Shown here piece after piece: positions 32,811-44,499 of a DNA stretch of 64,000 nt. The translations under genes were made by a program, and so were the position numbers. The DNA comes from Protonemura montana. Taxonomy: Eukaryota > Arthropoda > Insecta > Plecoptera > Nemouridae. A model generated the notes under the pieces. That model had not been told where the DNA came from. It searched no databases and saw nothing but the letters and a program-made list of their open reading frames with translations. The number at the start of each line of letters is the position of its first letter. Positions within the stretch are counted from its first letter, which is position 1. Location: contig OX387608.1 in the NCBI GenBank assembly GCA_947568835.1, forward strand, positions 17,022,535 to 17,086,534. The letters run 5' to 3'.

Positions 32811-34175
32811 ATAGCTGGGCCACCAGGATTGAACCTGGGACCTCCTGAATGCAAGGCAGACATGGCGCTCTCACTACCAGGATAGCCGGCCACCAGGATC
32901 GAACCTGGGACCTCTCGAATGCAAGACAGACATGGCACTCTCACTACCAGAATAGCCGGCCACCAGGATCGCACCTGAGACCTCCTGAATGCAAGGCAGA
33001 CATGGCGGCTCTCACTACCAGGATAGCCGGCCACCAGGATCGAACCTGGGACCTCCTGAATGCAAGGCAGACATGGTGCTCTCACTACCAGGATAGCCGG
33101 CTACCAGGATCGAACCTGGGACCTCCCGAATGCAAGGCAGACATGGCGCTCTCACTACCAGGATAGCCGGCCATCAGGATCGAATCTGGGACCTCTCGAA
33201 TGCAAGGCAGACATGGCGCTCTCACTACCAGGATAGCCGGCCACCAGGATCGAACCGGGACCTCTCGAATGCAAGGCAGACATGGCGCTCTCACTACCAG
33301 GATAGCCGGCCACCAGGATCGAACCGGGACCTCTCGAATGCAAGGCAGACATGGCGCTCTCACTACCAGGATAGCCGGCCACCAGGATCGAACCGGGACC
33401 TCTCGAATGCAAGGCAGACATGGCGCTCTCACTACCAGGATAGCCGGCCACCAGGATCGAACCTGGGACCTCTCGAATGCAAGGCAGACATGGCGCTCTC
33501 ACTACCAGGATAGCCGGCCACCAGGATCGAACCTGGGACCTCTCGAATGCAAGGCAGACATGGCGCTCTCACCACCAGGATAGCCGGCCACCAGGATCGA
33601 ACCTGGGACCTCCTGAATGCAAGGCAGACATGGCACTCTCACTACCAGGATAGCCGGCCACCAGGATCGAACCTGGGACCTCCAGAATGCAAGGCAGACA
33701 TGGCGCTCTCACTACCAGGATAGCTGGGCCACCAGGATCGAACCTGGGACCTCCCGAATGCAAGGCAGACATGGCGCTCTCATTACCAGGATAGCCGGCC
33801 ACCAGGATCGAACCTGGGACCTCTCGAATGCAAGACAGACATGGCGCTCTCACCACCAGGATAGCCGGCCACCAGGATCGAACCTGGGACCTCCCGAATG
33901 CAAGGCAGACATGGCGCTCTCACTACCAGGATAGCTGGGCCACCAGGATCGAATCTGGAACCTCCCGAATGCAAGGCAGATATGGCGCTCTCACTACCAG
34001 GATAGCCGGCCACCAGGATCGAACCTGGGACCTCCCGAATGCAAGGCAGACATGGCGCTCTCACTAACAGGATAGCCGGCCACCAGGATCGAACCTGGGA
34101 CCTCCCGAATGCAAGGCAGACATGGCGCTCTCACTACCAGGATAGCCGGGCCACCAGGATCGAACCTAAGACCTC
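32811..34175 (-). repeat. 70-bp tRNA-like satellite, about 19-20 copies
   Basis: The unit is 70 bp (69 or 71 in some copies). On the minus strand each monomer reads GAGAGCGCCATGTCTGCC, then TTGCAT, then GGGAGGTCCCAGGTTCGATC and CTGGTGGCC. The GGTTCGATCC stretch is a good B-box/T-loop, with T-stem CCAGG/CCTGG. The TTGCAT loop resembles a tRNA-Ala(UGC) anticodon loop. An acceptor stem CCGGCTA/TGGCCGG can be drawn, but its 3' strand overlaps the 5' strand of the next monomer by CCGG. The A-box region is degenerate. It looks like a tRNA-derived sequence that became a satellite of tRNA length. Confidence 0.85.
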
Positions 34176-34508
34176 CTGAAACGCATCGCATGTCCGTTAA
34201 GAGGATTTGCCAGTTGAACCGGAAGTTGAAATCGCACTTTATGTTTGCTTTTGGTCCCAATGTACGTGACGTGAGAGATTGTTTTCTCGCATGTCGGTAA
34301 TCTCTGAAAGTTGCCTCGATGTTCAACTCACAGCCATCTTTATAAATAGCTGGCCGCTAGAAAACTTGCAAGTTTTACCAAACATTCTTGCTTTTTCAGT
34401 GCATGTGGATTTTATTAATTGATAAAAACAAACAAGAGTGCTGTGGATTACATACGGATACCGTGTTAGCTGCATTTGTTTTTCCGAAACGGTTCAAAAC
34501 CAAATTGT
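34176..34508. other. Spacer, no gene seen
   Basis: Nothing assignable. Confidence 0.45.
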
Positions 34509-34685
34509 ATAAGCATTTTAATGATTATCAACAATAAATGATGGCCAAACGGGGACTCGAACCCCGATATCTAACTCGATATCACGTTTGTGCATCAATT
34601 TTTGAGACGGTTATTGTGTTGATAATAATAAAATACCCCGCGCATTGCAAGCGTTTGCAATTTAAATAAGATTTCATCTAAAAAG
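34509..34685 (+). mobile_element. Family A element, internally deleted
   Basis: A diverged 5' arm (TGATTATCAACAATAAATGA), the beginning of an inverted tRNA-like T-arm (GGGGACTCGAACCCCGATAT), a short remnant, then the 3' arm and full 3' tail (ATAATAATAAAATACCCCGC to AAATAAGATTTCATCT). No 52-bp array. Confidence 0.8.
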
Positions 34686-35885
34686 TTTGAACTTTTTCCG
34701 ATAGATCGCATTGCATTTGCACTTCTTCTCTTTTATGGTTGCTATAGCAACGCGCTCCTGTGGCGGATTTCTAAACTAAAAAGCGCATGAAATGTCTGTG
34801 CAAGCTGCACGGTTCCGGTTCTGGTTCCGGTTCTGGTTCCGGTTCTGGGTCTATGTGTATAGGAGCTAAAATAGCAATACACTTGAAGTTGCAATGTAAG
34901 CTACGTTAAGATTGATGTGGCAAGAAGTGGGTGTCTGGTATTGCAAGGGGAGACATTGGGTTGTCTCTGTCTGGTATTGCAAGGGGAGACAATAGGTTGT
35001 CTCTGCAGTGATTTGTTATCACTGGTAGTGGTCCACGGGACGGTAATCCACCGAAGATTACCTCGGATGAAGGTGCGACGAAGAGAATCAATTTACTAAT
35101 TGCTCTGAAACGTGCGACCCTAAAATGTCTCGGAAGATAAAACCTATAAATTGCATTCGAGCTTCGAAATGTCATCGTTGAGCTGCATTACTTTATTTTG
35201 ATTGCATTAATTAAAGCCAGTTGGATTAATAAAACAAGCTAATTAGGAATTTTATCACATTTATCAAAGTTGTTATTGACTCTGCCAAAGAGGTTGTTAA
35301 TATTTCATGATTTTCACTGCCCAGTGACAAATTTATAAGAAAAAAAACGCCAGCGCCTTCTGTATTTGAAATTTTTTCACTGCTCTGATCGGAAAATTGG
35401 ATTTAGAAGGCTGTGATATTTATATTCTCTCAAGAAACAAACAGATTTGTGCTTTTTTCCATTATTTAAGCATGTTTTCTGAAAGTTTTTTAAATATCTC
35501 TGCAGAAAATCACTGCTAAGTTAAATTAAATTAAATTTCTCCAGAAATTCGAACCGATTCAACCCCTGATCTTTACATTACTAAAATGCCACGTCTAAAT
35601 TGGTCCCTTTTGACATCAGAGCTTCACCGTTCTGACGACAGCGCCTCCAACGAGGTATCACGAACTACAAAGGGCCAAGTTTTGTCTGACAGAAGCACTT
35701 AGCACTTGCTTAGTGCCCCAGCATCTTGCCTCAGCATCTTGCCTCAGCATCTTGGTATCGATGTCAATCTTGGCTCTTAAGATCAACTTGAATATCTCAT
35801 TGACAGGATCAATATTTTCGTCGCCACCTTCGAGAATAGATATTGTGATGAACGAAATCTTCAACTAGTTCCCAAACAAAGCTTC
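34686..35885. other. Spacer with short local repeats
   Basis: 12-bp GGTTCCGGTTCT repeats lie at 34813-34850, and a direct duplication of about 40 bp at 34927-35010 (GGTATTGCAAGGGGAGACA). Otherwise AT-rich with no gene recognised. Confidence 0.5.
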
Positions 35886-36306
35886 TAGTTTTAACAAAAA
35901 CTATTTCAACTGGGTTTTCAATGCTAAGTGAAGAACAACTGAATTTCCCAACGTTTAGTAACTTGTACCTGTTACTTTATCAAGGGTAAGAGCAGTCCTG
36001 ACAATTTCCACACACATAATTGGTTAGTTTATACCTAAAAAACGCCAAAATATGTTCGGAATTGTATTTCAGAAAATACGTAATACATTAGTTTTTGAGT
36101 TATTGACCCTGATTATTTTATTTAGATGCATTTAGGAAGCTTGAACTTGGTAATTGTTATAATTTTATGTGGTTCTTTTGTTATTGGGACATTGTCAGGA
36201 CTGCTCTTACCCTTGATAAAGTAAGAGGTACAAGTTACGAAACGTTGGGAAATTCAGTTGTTCTTCACTTAGCATTCAAAACCCAGTTGAAATAGTTTTT
36301 GTTAAA
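35886..36306 (+). mobile_element. Family B element with both long arms
   Basis: The left arm (TTTTAACAAAAACTATTTCA to CTGACAATTT) is partly repeated in inverted orientation by the right arm (GTTATTGACCCTGATTATTT to AGTTTTTGTTAAAC). The right arm holds the GTAAG...GTTAC-GAAAC segment. Outer termini are missing at both ends. Confidence 0.85.
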
Positions 36307-36737
36307 CAACTTGACTCTTTCAGAAATTGTAACTTCGCAAATAAGAAGATAGTTCCAGGACGACACCTCGGATCTTGGTTCCTAAGCCAAGTAAATCGCA
36401 GGAATACCAACATTACTAACACGCACATTCTCTCTCTCTGTTGCTGTTCTCAAATTAACTGCGTTCCTCTTTTACTTTTCGCAAGGAACTAATCTGTCAC
36501 TTTGTCTCTGCGTTTTGTTCCCGTGCCAAGACTTGAGCGAGACTAAAGCCAGACAAATGGTCGATTAGAAGATGTTTCTCCACTCCACGTTTACACCAAG
36601 AGACAGAAATAACAACTAAATATTCATAGGACTCTAAAGTTGACCCACAAAATACGGTGCTAAAATTATACCTTTCACCATTCAGGTTCAAATAGTTAAC
36701 TATGAAATTAAGTATACAAAAATTAATTAATTATTTA
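36307..36737. other. Spacer, no gene seen
   Basis: Nothing assignable. Confidence 0.45.
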
Positions 36738-37180
36738 TAGATGAATTCTGATTTAAATTGCAAACGCTTGCAATGCGCGGGGTATTTTATTGTTATCAAC
36801 AATATCAAAGTCTCAAAAATTGATGCCCAAACGCGGACTCGAACCCCGATCTCCACCTGTCGCGGGTGTTGCTCTAACCAATTGAGCTACTTGGACCCCG
36901 ATCTCCACCTGTCGCGGGTGTTGCTCTAACCAATTGAGCTACTTGGACCCCGATCTCCACCTGTCGCGGGTGTTGCTCTAACCAATTGAGCTACTTGGAC
37001 CCCGATCTCCACCTGTCGCGGGTGTTGCTCTAACCAATTGAGCTACTTGGACCCCGATCTCCACCTGTCGCGGGTGTTGCTCTAACCAATTGAGCTACTT
37101 GGACCCCGATCTCCACCTGTCGCGGGTGTTGCTCTAACCAATTGAGCTACTTGGACACTGGCTTTTTGAGACGATTATAC
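36738..37180 (-). mobile_element. Family A element with 52-bp array (about 6 units)
   Basis: From the left: 3' tail (TTTAAATTGCAAACGCTTGC), 3' arm, tRNA-like core from about 36822, about six highly similar 52-bp units, and the inner 5' arm (GGCTTTTTGAGACGATTATA) at about 37157. The near identity of the units points to recent expansion or homogenisation. Confidence 0.85.
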
Positions 37181-37595
37181 AACTATGGTGTGGATAATAA
37201 TAAAGTTGAAACTATTGTGCAACTCTGCACGATGTTGCAAGGAAATTTTGACCCACAACAGAAAAATAAATGCAAACTTAATCTGCGACTTTACACCAAA
37301 TTCTCTACGCCACCGCGACCAAGATGCACCGCCACTGGAATCTGTTCCCATAATAGCTCACGTACCAACTTGCTAAAGACAAACAGTCTGGCAGAGTCGA
37401 GAGCAAACAAACGACGATCAGCTGTGCCACTTGGCAGCACCCACAGCAGCACCCACTCATTATGTACAGAAGCTACCAGCTGGCAGCTGTCTCGAATCAC
37501 CGCCAGCAAGACACGACACGGTACGCCCCTTTGAGCACACTTTTCAAAATTCATTGACAAGGCCGTGCTTTTTGGTAGTGGAAAATAAATGGAGA
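37181..37595. other. Spacer with overlapping unrecognised open frames
   Basis: A 130-codon plus-strand frame (37142-37534) starts inside family A sequence and shows no recognised domain. Probably not a gene. Confidence 0.4.
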
Positions 37596-37848
37596 TGATA
37601 ACAAAAACTATTTCAACTGGGTTTTCAATTCTAAGTGAAGAACAACTTAATTTCCCAACGTTTCGTAACTTGTACCTGTTACTTTATCAAGGGTAAGAGC
37701 AGTCCTGACAATTTTCCAATAACAAAAGAACCACACAAAATTATAACAATTACCAAGTTCAAGCTTCCTAAATGCATCTAAACAAAATAATCAGGGTCAA
37801 TAACTTAAAAACTAATGTATTTTGTATTTTCTGAAATGAATTTAAATA
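37596..37848 (-). mobile_element. Family B element, inverted arm only
   Basis: AACAAAAACTATTTCAACTG through the hammerhead-like segment to ATCAGGGTCAATAACTTAAA. The conserved 3' terminus is absent. Confidence 0.85.
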
Positions 37849-38020
37849 AGTAAACAGCTCAAAACTTTCCTAATCCATTTGTTTGATATAAAATATGACA
37901 AATTGATCACCTTTTAAATTCAGTCCCATAGCATTAAGACGCCTAAACCGTTCCATCTGGCGATTTACTCCCCCGTTGTATATTAAAAAAAATAATAATA
38001 ATAATAATAATCTAAACTTT

Positions 38021-38131
38021 ATGATGGTTTTTAGACTCATGTCTACTTGATTTATCCTTAGCACAAGTTTTTAAATTTAGTAGCCCTTAACTTAGCATTC
38101 ACAACCCAGTTCAAATACTTTTTCTAAATAG
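38021..38131 (-). mobile_element. Family B element, minimal copy with target duplication
   Basis: The conserved 3' terminus is at the left (ATGATGGTTTTTAGACTCAT), then a short centre and a truncated inverted arm ending AACTTTTTCTAAA-like. TCTAAACTTT at 38011-38020 is repeated exactly at 38132-38141. Truncation is at the 5' side, as in the plus-strand copies. Confidence 0.8.
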
Positions 38132-38141
38132 TCTAAACTTT

Positions 38142-39094
38142 GGATGCAATTACCGCTACGTCTGAAGCACCAAGATCCATGCGTCGTGAGATGACCCATC
38201 TACGTCAGTTTGTCGTTAAACAGCTATGCAGTCGTTAAACATAATTAGTCTGGAGACAGATGCGTTGATGGATTGACTCGTGTAACGATTTCACTTGGAC
38301 GACAATAACTGGACGAAGTTGGATGGGAGGTCGTAAATCATAACTTCAATCTGAACACGATGCTCGATGATTGTCGCTGGAGTCTGCTTGGTATTTGTTT
38401 CAAGTTTCAAACAAAGAACTTTCGAGTATTTTACAAAGAAATCATTTTATTTTGAGTCTAAATATGTGAGAAAAAAAAACCCTGTGTGCCTAATCATAAA
38501 GCAGTTTTTTAATATTTTAAAATTTAAAAAATTTTTTTTCCACAAAAAAACCTGTTATTGCAAAAAATACTTTCAACTGTGCTTTAATTTATTTATTTAA
38601 TTTATTTATTGGTCTTTTTTACACGAGGCGAAGTTCGGGTTACGCCGCTCTTTCACTTTAGCTCTACAATATTGCAAGTCAGATAAGAAAATATATTATA
38701 TATATTTGTGCTTGATTTCAAATGTCTTATGCTTGAATTTTTTTTTGCCAAATTTTTTAATGAAAATGAAAAATTTCTGTACCTACACCTCACTTTGTCT
38801 TCACAACCAAAAACTTCGAAACTCTAGTTCAAAAATTTTTTTTTTCGAAAACTAAATCTAAGGTAAGATTAAAATAGACATGGGACCTGACATTGCGTAT
38901 TTCTTTCCCCGGCGTCGCTACCCAGCAATCCACTGAACCGAAATAAAATCCGGACGCATGAGCGGTAAGGGAAGGGGGGTTGTAGGGGGCGCCTCGGGGC
39001 AGTTCGGCCCCAGTACATCTGCACACGACAAGTTTCAACAAAACAAAATGTCTGTATTTGAATTCCGCGAAGAAAGACAAAATTAAACCACGTT
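38142..39094. other. AT-rich spacer, no gene seen
   Basis: Very AT-rich from 38450 to 38830. No gene recognised. Confidence 0.45.
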
Positions 39095-39266
39095 ATGATT
39101 GTTTTCAGACTCATGTCTACTTGATGTAAACTTAGCACTAGTTTTAACAAAAACTATTTCAACTGGGTTTTCAATGCTAAGTAAAGAACAACTAAATTTC
39201 AAAATTTCAAAATTTCAGTTGTCCTTTACTTAGCTTTCAAAACCCATTTCAAATAGTTTTTGTTAA
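39095..39266 (-). mobile_element. Family B element, short hairpin
   Basis: ATGATTGTTTTCAGACTCAT at the left, arm, brief centre with duplicated AAATTTCAAAATTTCA, and inverted arm ending TTTTTGTTAAAC. Confidence 0.85.
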
Positions 39267-40920
39267 ACCCAAAAAAAATCAATTTTTTACATAAAGTCCC
39301 TATAAATTACTGAAATCCATCCAATCCCAAGGGCCTGTCCCCCTCGAGTTATGTTATTACGTATGCTAATTTAACGCCCTGTTACGGAGATCGTAACGGT
39401 CCGTCAATTTAAAACCGACCCTGCAGTGGTCCAAGCCAACTACGACCGAGAGGAATTTCCTGATATCTTCCTTCAAGATCTCTGATCTTTGTAATATTAT
39501 CGTTGATCTCGGCTGCTAATCGTAGCGCCCAGATAATTTCTATCGCAGAGCTTCTTACAAAACCAAACGTTCGACCAACTTTCTTCACCTGAGGTCGCAA
39601 CTAAACGAATGTAATTGAGCTTGTAATTCAAGGAATACGCTGCATCAACGACGAGGCTGAGTGCTTCTAAATCCTGCAAGATATTATTTCGTTGGGGGGC
39701 GAAACATAGCACAGAAAACTACGCATAAAAAGTGTACCAACATAGGCATCGAATTATTTCCTGACCCCCCCCCCCCCCCTGGCGTTTCAACCTACTCTCA
39801 GATAAATAAATTAGAATGCTTCACTCTTAATTATATAGTTTATCCCTCATTTAAAGGAGCGAAGAGTTGCAAGTTCTTATAACTTGGCTTCTCCACCGAG
39901 ACCAAAGCTCAGCTGGAGCTGTCCCACAAGATTCAGAACTGTACTAAATGGTTCAAAACTTGCCCAAAATGGTTCAAAATAAGACCAAATGGCTATAAAT
40001 TGGTCCAAAATGATTCAAAATTGGATAAAAATGGTTGAAAACATGCCCGAATATTTGCAAACATTGTCGAATTGTTCCGAATTTAAGGCCTGTTCGCTGC
40101 GGATAAATTTGTCAGCGATTCCGCCGACGTCTCTCGGAGCACAACGACGCCGTTTGGTTTTGTGTTGTCTGGCGTCTCCGTCCGTCGTCAACAACGGCGC
40201 TATTTAAAGCTCGACGTTCGGCGTCGCGACGCGACAATGTGTGCAGCGAACGGCGTCGAGCGTCGGTGTAGTGGCGTCGGTGTAGTGGCGTCTGTGTGGT
40301 GTGCCGCAAGGATCGACGTCGGTAACCTTGAGTTACTCGTATTACGCGCTGATGAGGGATGAAGTTGACAGAGACAAGGAACCGAAGAATAAATCCATTT
40401 CAACTGTAGTCCTAATTTGTTTTCATCAATCAATTGTAATTGCATCGTATTTATACCAGGAGAGTTTGAAATGAATTTAAGAAAAACCTCAAATGCTCAA
40501 AACGACATTTTACATATTTAGACTTTCGACAACTTTTCCAGACGATTCGTGCGCGGGGAAACTTTCTAAACACTTCCGGTTACCGATTTCCGGTAGAGAC
40601 ACTAAATTTTCCAGCTTCCGACTCGAAGATGCCGTGAAAATGTGTTGATTTCAAGAGATTCTAACGTCGTCAAGGCGCCCATTCAAAGCACTTTCTGAGC
40701 TGGCTCCAAGGAAGGTTGAGTGTCACCGGTGTAGGCTTCTTATATTCAACAAACCAGCAGAACCCGCTGCCAAGCGGCCGATGTTGGTGTCGACCACGTC
40801 TCCCTCTCAATTAGTTTATAAAAACTATTAATTAAATCATCAATTTGCACTTTGGACAACCATTTGTATAACAACAATTCATAAATACCATAACCATAAT
40901 CATAATAATATTATTAATAA
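39267..40920. other. Spacer, no gene seen
   Basis: A poly-C run lies at 39765-39779. A loosely repeated stretch rich in AAATGGTTCAAAA occurs at 39940-40045. A CpG-rich segment with repeated GGCGTC motifs lies at 40115-40330. Small open frames are not recognisable. Confidence 0.5.
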
Positions 40921-41150
40921 GATGATTGTTTTTAGACTCATGTCTACTTGATGTAAACTTAGCACTAGTTTTAACAAAAACTATTTCAACTGGGTTTTCA
41001 ATGCTTAGAAAAAGACAACTAAATTTCCCATAAAACGCCTACAAACACAATTAAGACGCTTAAATACGCCAACAATCGCCTGTTCAACGCTTTAAAATTG
41101 AGCTGTCCTTTACTTAGCATTCGAACCCCATTACAATTAGTTTTTGTTAA
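40921..41150 (-). mobile_element. Family B element
   Basis: 3' terminus at the left (GATTGTTTTTAGACTCATGT), a diverged centre, and inverted arm GTCCTTTACTTAGCATTCGA to GTTTTTGTTAAAC. Confidence 0.8.
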
Positions 41151-41944
41151 ACTTAAACCCTTGTTAAATGAAGATAATTTCTATTGAAAACGCTTGCAAA
41201 AGACAGGGCATTATATAATTATAAACAATATAATATATTATTTTAGCCGAATTTAATTGAAATCAAATAATAATTACCGAATTGCCGAGTCTGGCACCTG
41301 GAATCCTTCACATGCCAAACAGGTACAAACATACGCCAAGGTATTCAGAGTGCGTATCACCGTCCCCTTTACCATTAACCTCCACCGCTCAACGTCCCAC
41401 CGTACCTTTCAACGGCAACCCCATGACGTGCACGTCATCCCCCCCCCCCCCCCCCCACACAGACAGACATAGAGTTCATTGTGCACAACGCTTCGCCTGA
41501 AGGCAGCTAAACGCTCCCCCCTTATGAGCAGGGCGCCGATCCTCCAGCCAAAACAGGGAAGAAGAACGCTGTGATTTTCAGAAACATGTCGCTATCAAAA
41601 ATGGAAAAACGCGCAAAGGGGAAATTTCAAAGATGGGCGAAGGAGAAAATATGTTTTTGGACGATGAATTGGTTTCTGAATTTGTGGCCTGTGGATTGTG
41701 GAGCATCAAACGGAGTTGGGCGGCGTGCACCATGGTGGGTTTTTAATGAGATGGTTTTACTGGTATATTTCATGTCAGTCTCTAGGCTGGCTCATTCCAC
41801 GACCATCTACCACCACCCCACCCTGTCTACCCCCTGTTAGGTTTTTTAAATGAACGCACCGATGAATTCACCCTTTTCATTTCTTTTATTTTCAAATGGA
41901 ACTCGACTGATCTTGAAAATTGCTGCACAGTCGCAATCATTAAC
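41151..41944. other. Spacer with poly-C tract
   Basis: A poly-C run lies at 41440-41456. A fragment resembling the family A tail occurs near 41185-41200 (GAAAACGCTTGCAAAAGACA). No gene recognised. Confidence 0.45.
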
Positions 41945-41958
41945 ATTTGAATAAAGTT

Positions 41959-42585
41959 GAAATCTTATTTAAATTGCAAACGCTTGCAATGCACGGGTTA
42001 TTTTAATATTATCAACACTATAACCGTCTCAAAAATTGATGCCCAAACGGGGACTCGAACCCCGATCTCCACCTGTCGCGGATGTTGCTCTAACCAATTG
42101 AGCTACTTGGAACCCGATCTCCACCTGTCGCGGGTGTTGCTATAACCAATTGAGCTACTTGGACCCCGATCTCCACCTGTCGCGGGTGTTGCTCTAACCA
42201 ATTGAGCTACTTGGACCCCGATCTCCACCTGTCGCGGGTGTTGCCCTAACCAATTGAGCTACTTGGACCCCGATCTCCACCTGTCGCGGGTGTTGCTATA
42301 ACCAATTGAGCTACTTGGACCCCGATCTCCACCTGTCGCGGGTGTTGCTCTAACCAATTGAGCTACTTGGACCCCGATCTCCACCTGTCGCGGGTGTTGC
42401 CCTAACCAATTGAGCTACTTGGACCCCGATCTCCACCTGTCGCGGGTGTTGCTCTAACCAATTGAGCTACTTGGACACTGGCTTTTCAGACGATTTTAGT
42501 GTATTTTATGAGAATGACGGATCTTCAAGGAGTAGAACCAAGAGGCATCGAATTTTGAGACGGTTATAGCGTTCATAATAATAAA
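41959..42585 (-). mobile_element. Family A element, complete, with 52-bp array and target duplication
   Basis: Flanked by ATTTGAATAAAGTT (41945-41958) and ATTTGAATAACGTT (42586-42599), 13 of 14 matching. From the left: 3' tail, 3' arm, tRNA-like core (about 42040-42112), about seven further 52-bp units, inner 5' arm (GGCTTTTCAGACGATTTTAG), the linker with GGAGTAGAACCAAGAG, and the outer 5' arm inverted relative to the 3' arm (GAGACGGTTATAGCGTTCAT). The best single definition of a full-length family A element here. Confidence 0.9.
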
Positions 42586-42599
42586 ATTTGAATAACGTT

Positions 42600-43183
42600 A
42601 CTCTGAGATATGTTTTGAAACTGACAAACGAGTGGTCTTCCATATACATGAATGTCTCACATGATATACGACTTCGGAGTCTGCATATGAAGCAATATTT
42701 AGAATGAATTGCATGGCATGCGATGCACTGGTCGCCATGTTGATTTATCGCACGTCGGAGCCGATCTGTCGCTCTGTGAGCGGTGAGCGCTCGGAGAGTG
42801 CACGCGGTGATTGATTCGTGCTAAGATACAGATGGGGGGTCGGGGAGGTGGGGGTGGCTCGAAAGTGGATTGAAATGTTATTTTGCTGAAACTTGGTCGG
42901 CGAGTTGGAAACTTTTTGGATATTTGAGGGAGTTGCATCGTATTATAGGTTTTAAAATACTTGCGTTCACAAAAGTTAGTTACAAATGTTAACGAGCTCA
43001 TTAAGATTAGAAGTTGTTGACAGAATCTTTGTTGAGCTTTGCTTTGTTGCTCGAAATATTTTAATTTATATTTTCGAACAGTAAAGCAGAGAAAAATTTC
43101 GTTTCTTACTTGATTTCCTGTAGATTTGACTTTCATTTGAATGCTAAAATTGATAATTGGTATATTAATTGGGTTTGTCGGAC
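42600..43183. other. Spacer with an unrecognised open frame
   Basis: A 170-codon minus-strand frame (42699-43211) runs into the telomere-type repeat. It has no recognisable domain and I do not call it a gene. Confidence 0.4.
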
Positions 43184-43520
43184 CTAACATAACGTAACCT
43201 AACCTAACCAAACAGAACCTAACTTAACATAACCTAACCTAACCTAACCTAACCTAACCTAACCTATCCTAACCAAACTTAACATAACATAACCTAACCT
43301 AACCTAACCTAACCTAACCAAACGTAACCTAACTTAACATAACCTAACTTAACCAAACCTTACCTAACCTAACCTAACATCACCTAACCTATCCTTACCT
43401 AACCTATCCTTACCTAACCTAACCTAACCTAACCTAACCTAACCTAACCTAACCTAACCTAACCTAACCTAACCTAACCTAACCTAACCTAACCTAACCT
43501 AACCTAACCTAACCTAACCT
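43184..43520 (-). repeat. Internal telomere-type repeat (TTAGG)n
   Basis: On the + strand AACCT is repeated. The left part (43184-43415) is interrupted by variants such as AACATAACCT and TATCCTTACCT, while 43416-43520 is an almost perfect run of about 20 units. (TTAGG)n is the telomeric repeat of most arthropods. Both flanks continue as ordinary sequence, so this is an interstitial block, not a chromosome end. Confidence 0.92.
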
Positions 43521-44110
43521 GACATAGGCCCAATAAAAGGCATAATTAATTCGGAGATAAATAAATAAAAACTCACGGTCAGTCGAAGTACAGCTGGTTG
43601 TCATGGCAAAAATTTCCCAGCGACCGCAAAACAATCTGAAAAACAAACAAAAAATCATGAAATTTCAAAATAATTTCAATCCAACTAAAAATGAAATGAC
43701 TTCCTAACTTTAAAGAACTAAAAAAATATTGTTAACTCTCCTAACTTTAACAAAAACTCAACCTAACAACGCGTTGTTAACTTCACAAGCTTAACGTCTC
43801 GTTAACGAGCTTAACGAGCTCCCCGCAGGTCGCCGGCACGAGATGCTAAATGATCCATGTTACGTCACGCCGGGTGGTTGCCACGGACAACGGCGAGTTA
43901 ATTAAAGCGGCGAGTCGTGTCACAAATTAGACGGACGGAAATGCTTTGTTAAAATGTTGGTAAGCTTTGCAGACCAACTCGTGGAAATCTTGGTCCGAGT
44001 GAGATTTATTGTATCTACCCTCGTAATTCAGACGTGAATTGTAGGTTATGTCTCGGGCGGGGCGTTGCAACGTCTCTGTTACGGTATTAATAACTTTAGC
44101 CAAGTTTTTA
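43521..44110. other. Spacer, no gene seen
   Basis: Contains repeated GTTAAC/GCTTAACG motifs at 43770-43825. No gene recognised. Confidence 0.45.
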
Positions 44111-44225
44111 TTATTATCAACACTATAAACCGTCTCAAAAATTGATGTCCAAACGTGGACTCGAACCCCGATCTCCACCTGTCATCCCCGTTTGGCCATC
44201 AATTTTTGAGACGATTTTAATAATA
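44111..44225 (+). mobile_element. Family A element, internally deleted foldback
   Basis: TTATTATTATCAACACTATA arm, inverted T-arm remnant (GGACTCGAACCCCGATCTCC), then a direct jump to the opposite arm (TTGGCCATCAATTTTTGAGA). All A-box sequence and the array are missing. Confidence 0.85.
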
Positions 44226-44499
44226 ATGTTATTAATTGTCTCAGAATCAAATAACAGACTAATATTTCAACAGTCATCAAATATTTACATTTAAAAAAAA
44301 ATACTTTGACATTTAAAAAAAAGAAATCTTCCTTGTAATAAAAGAAATGTTCTCACAAGAAGTCATAGAGTTTAGTTTTTTAAAATCACATTTTTTTCCT
44401 ACTTTAAGATGCGATTGGCAAAGCATTGTAAAGTTTACTGCCAAGATATTCTGGCCCTTGTGACGCAAGTTTTGTCAAAAGAGTTTATTGTCCAAATAC

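Noticed and set aside
36741-37156. Short conserved reading frames across family A copies (the same ~62-codon frame near several copies)
   Set aside because: The shared frame reads the antisense of the tRNA-like core and tail; its conservation reflects repeat copies, not a protein.
42699-43211. 170-codon minus-strand open frame
   Set aside because: It starts in the telomere-type repeat and has no recognisable motif; probably chance.
44105-44225. Family A as a classical DNA-transposon MITE from its inverted ends
   Set aside because: Target duplications are long and variable (11-18 bp), copies are 5'-truncated (58852-58975) and the 3' tail is outside the inverted arm, which fits retroposition better.
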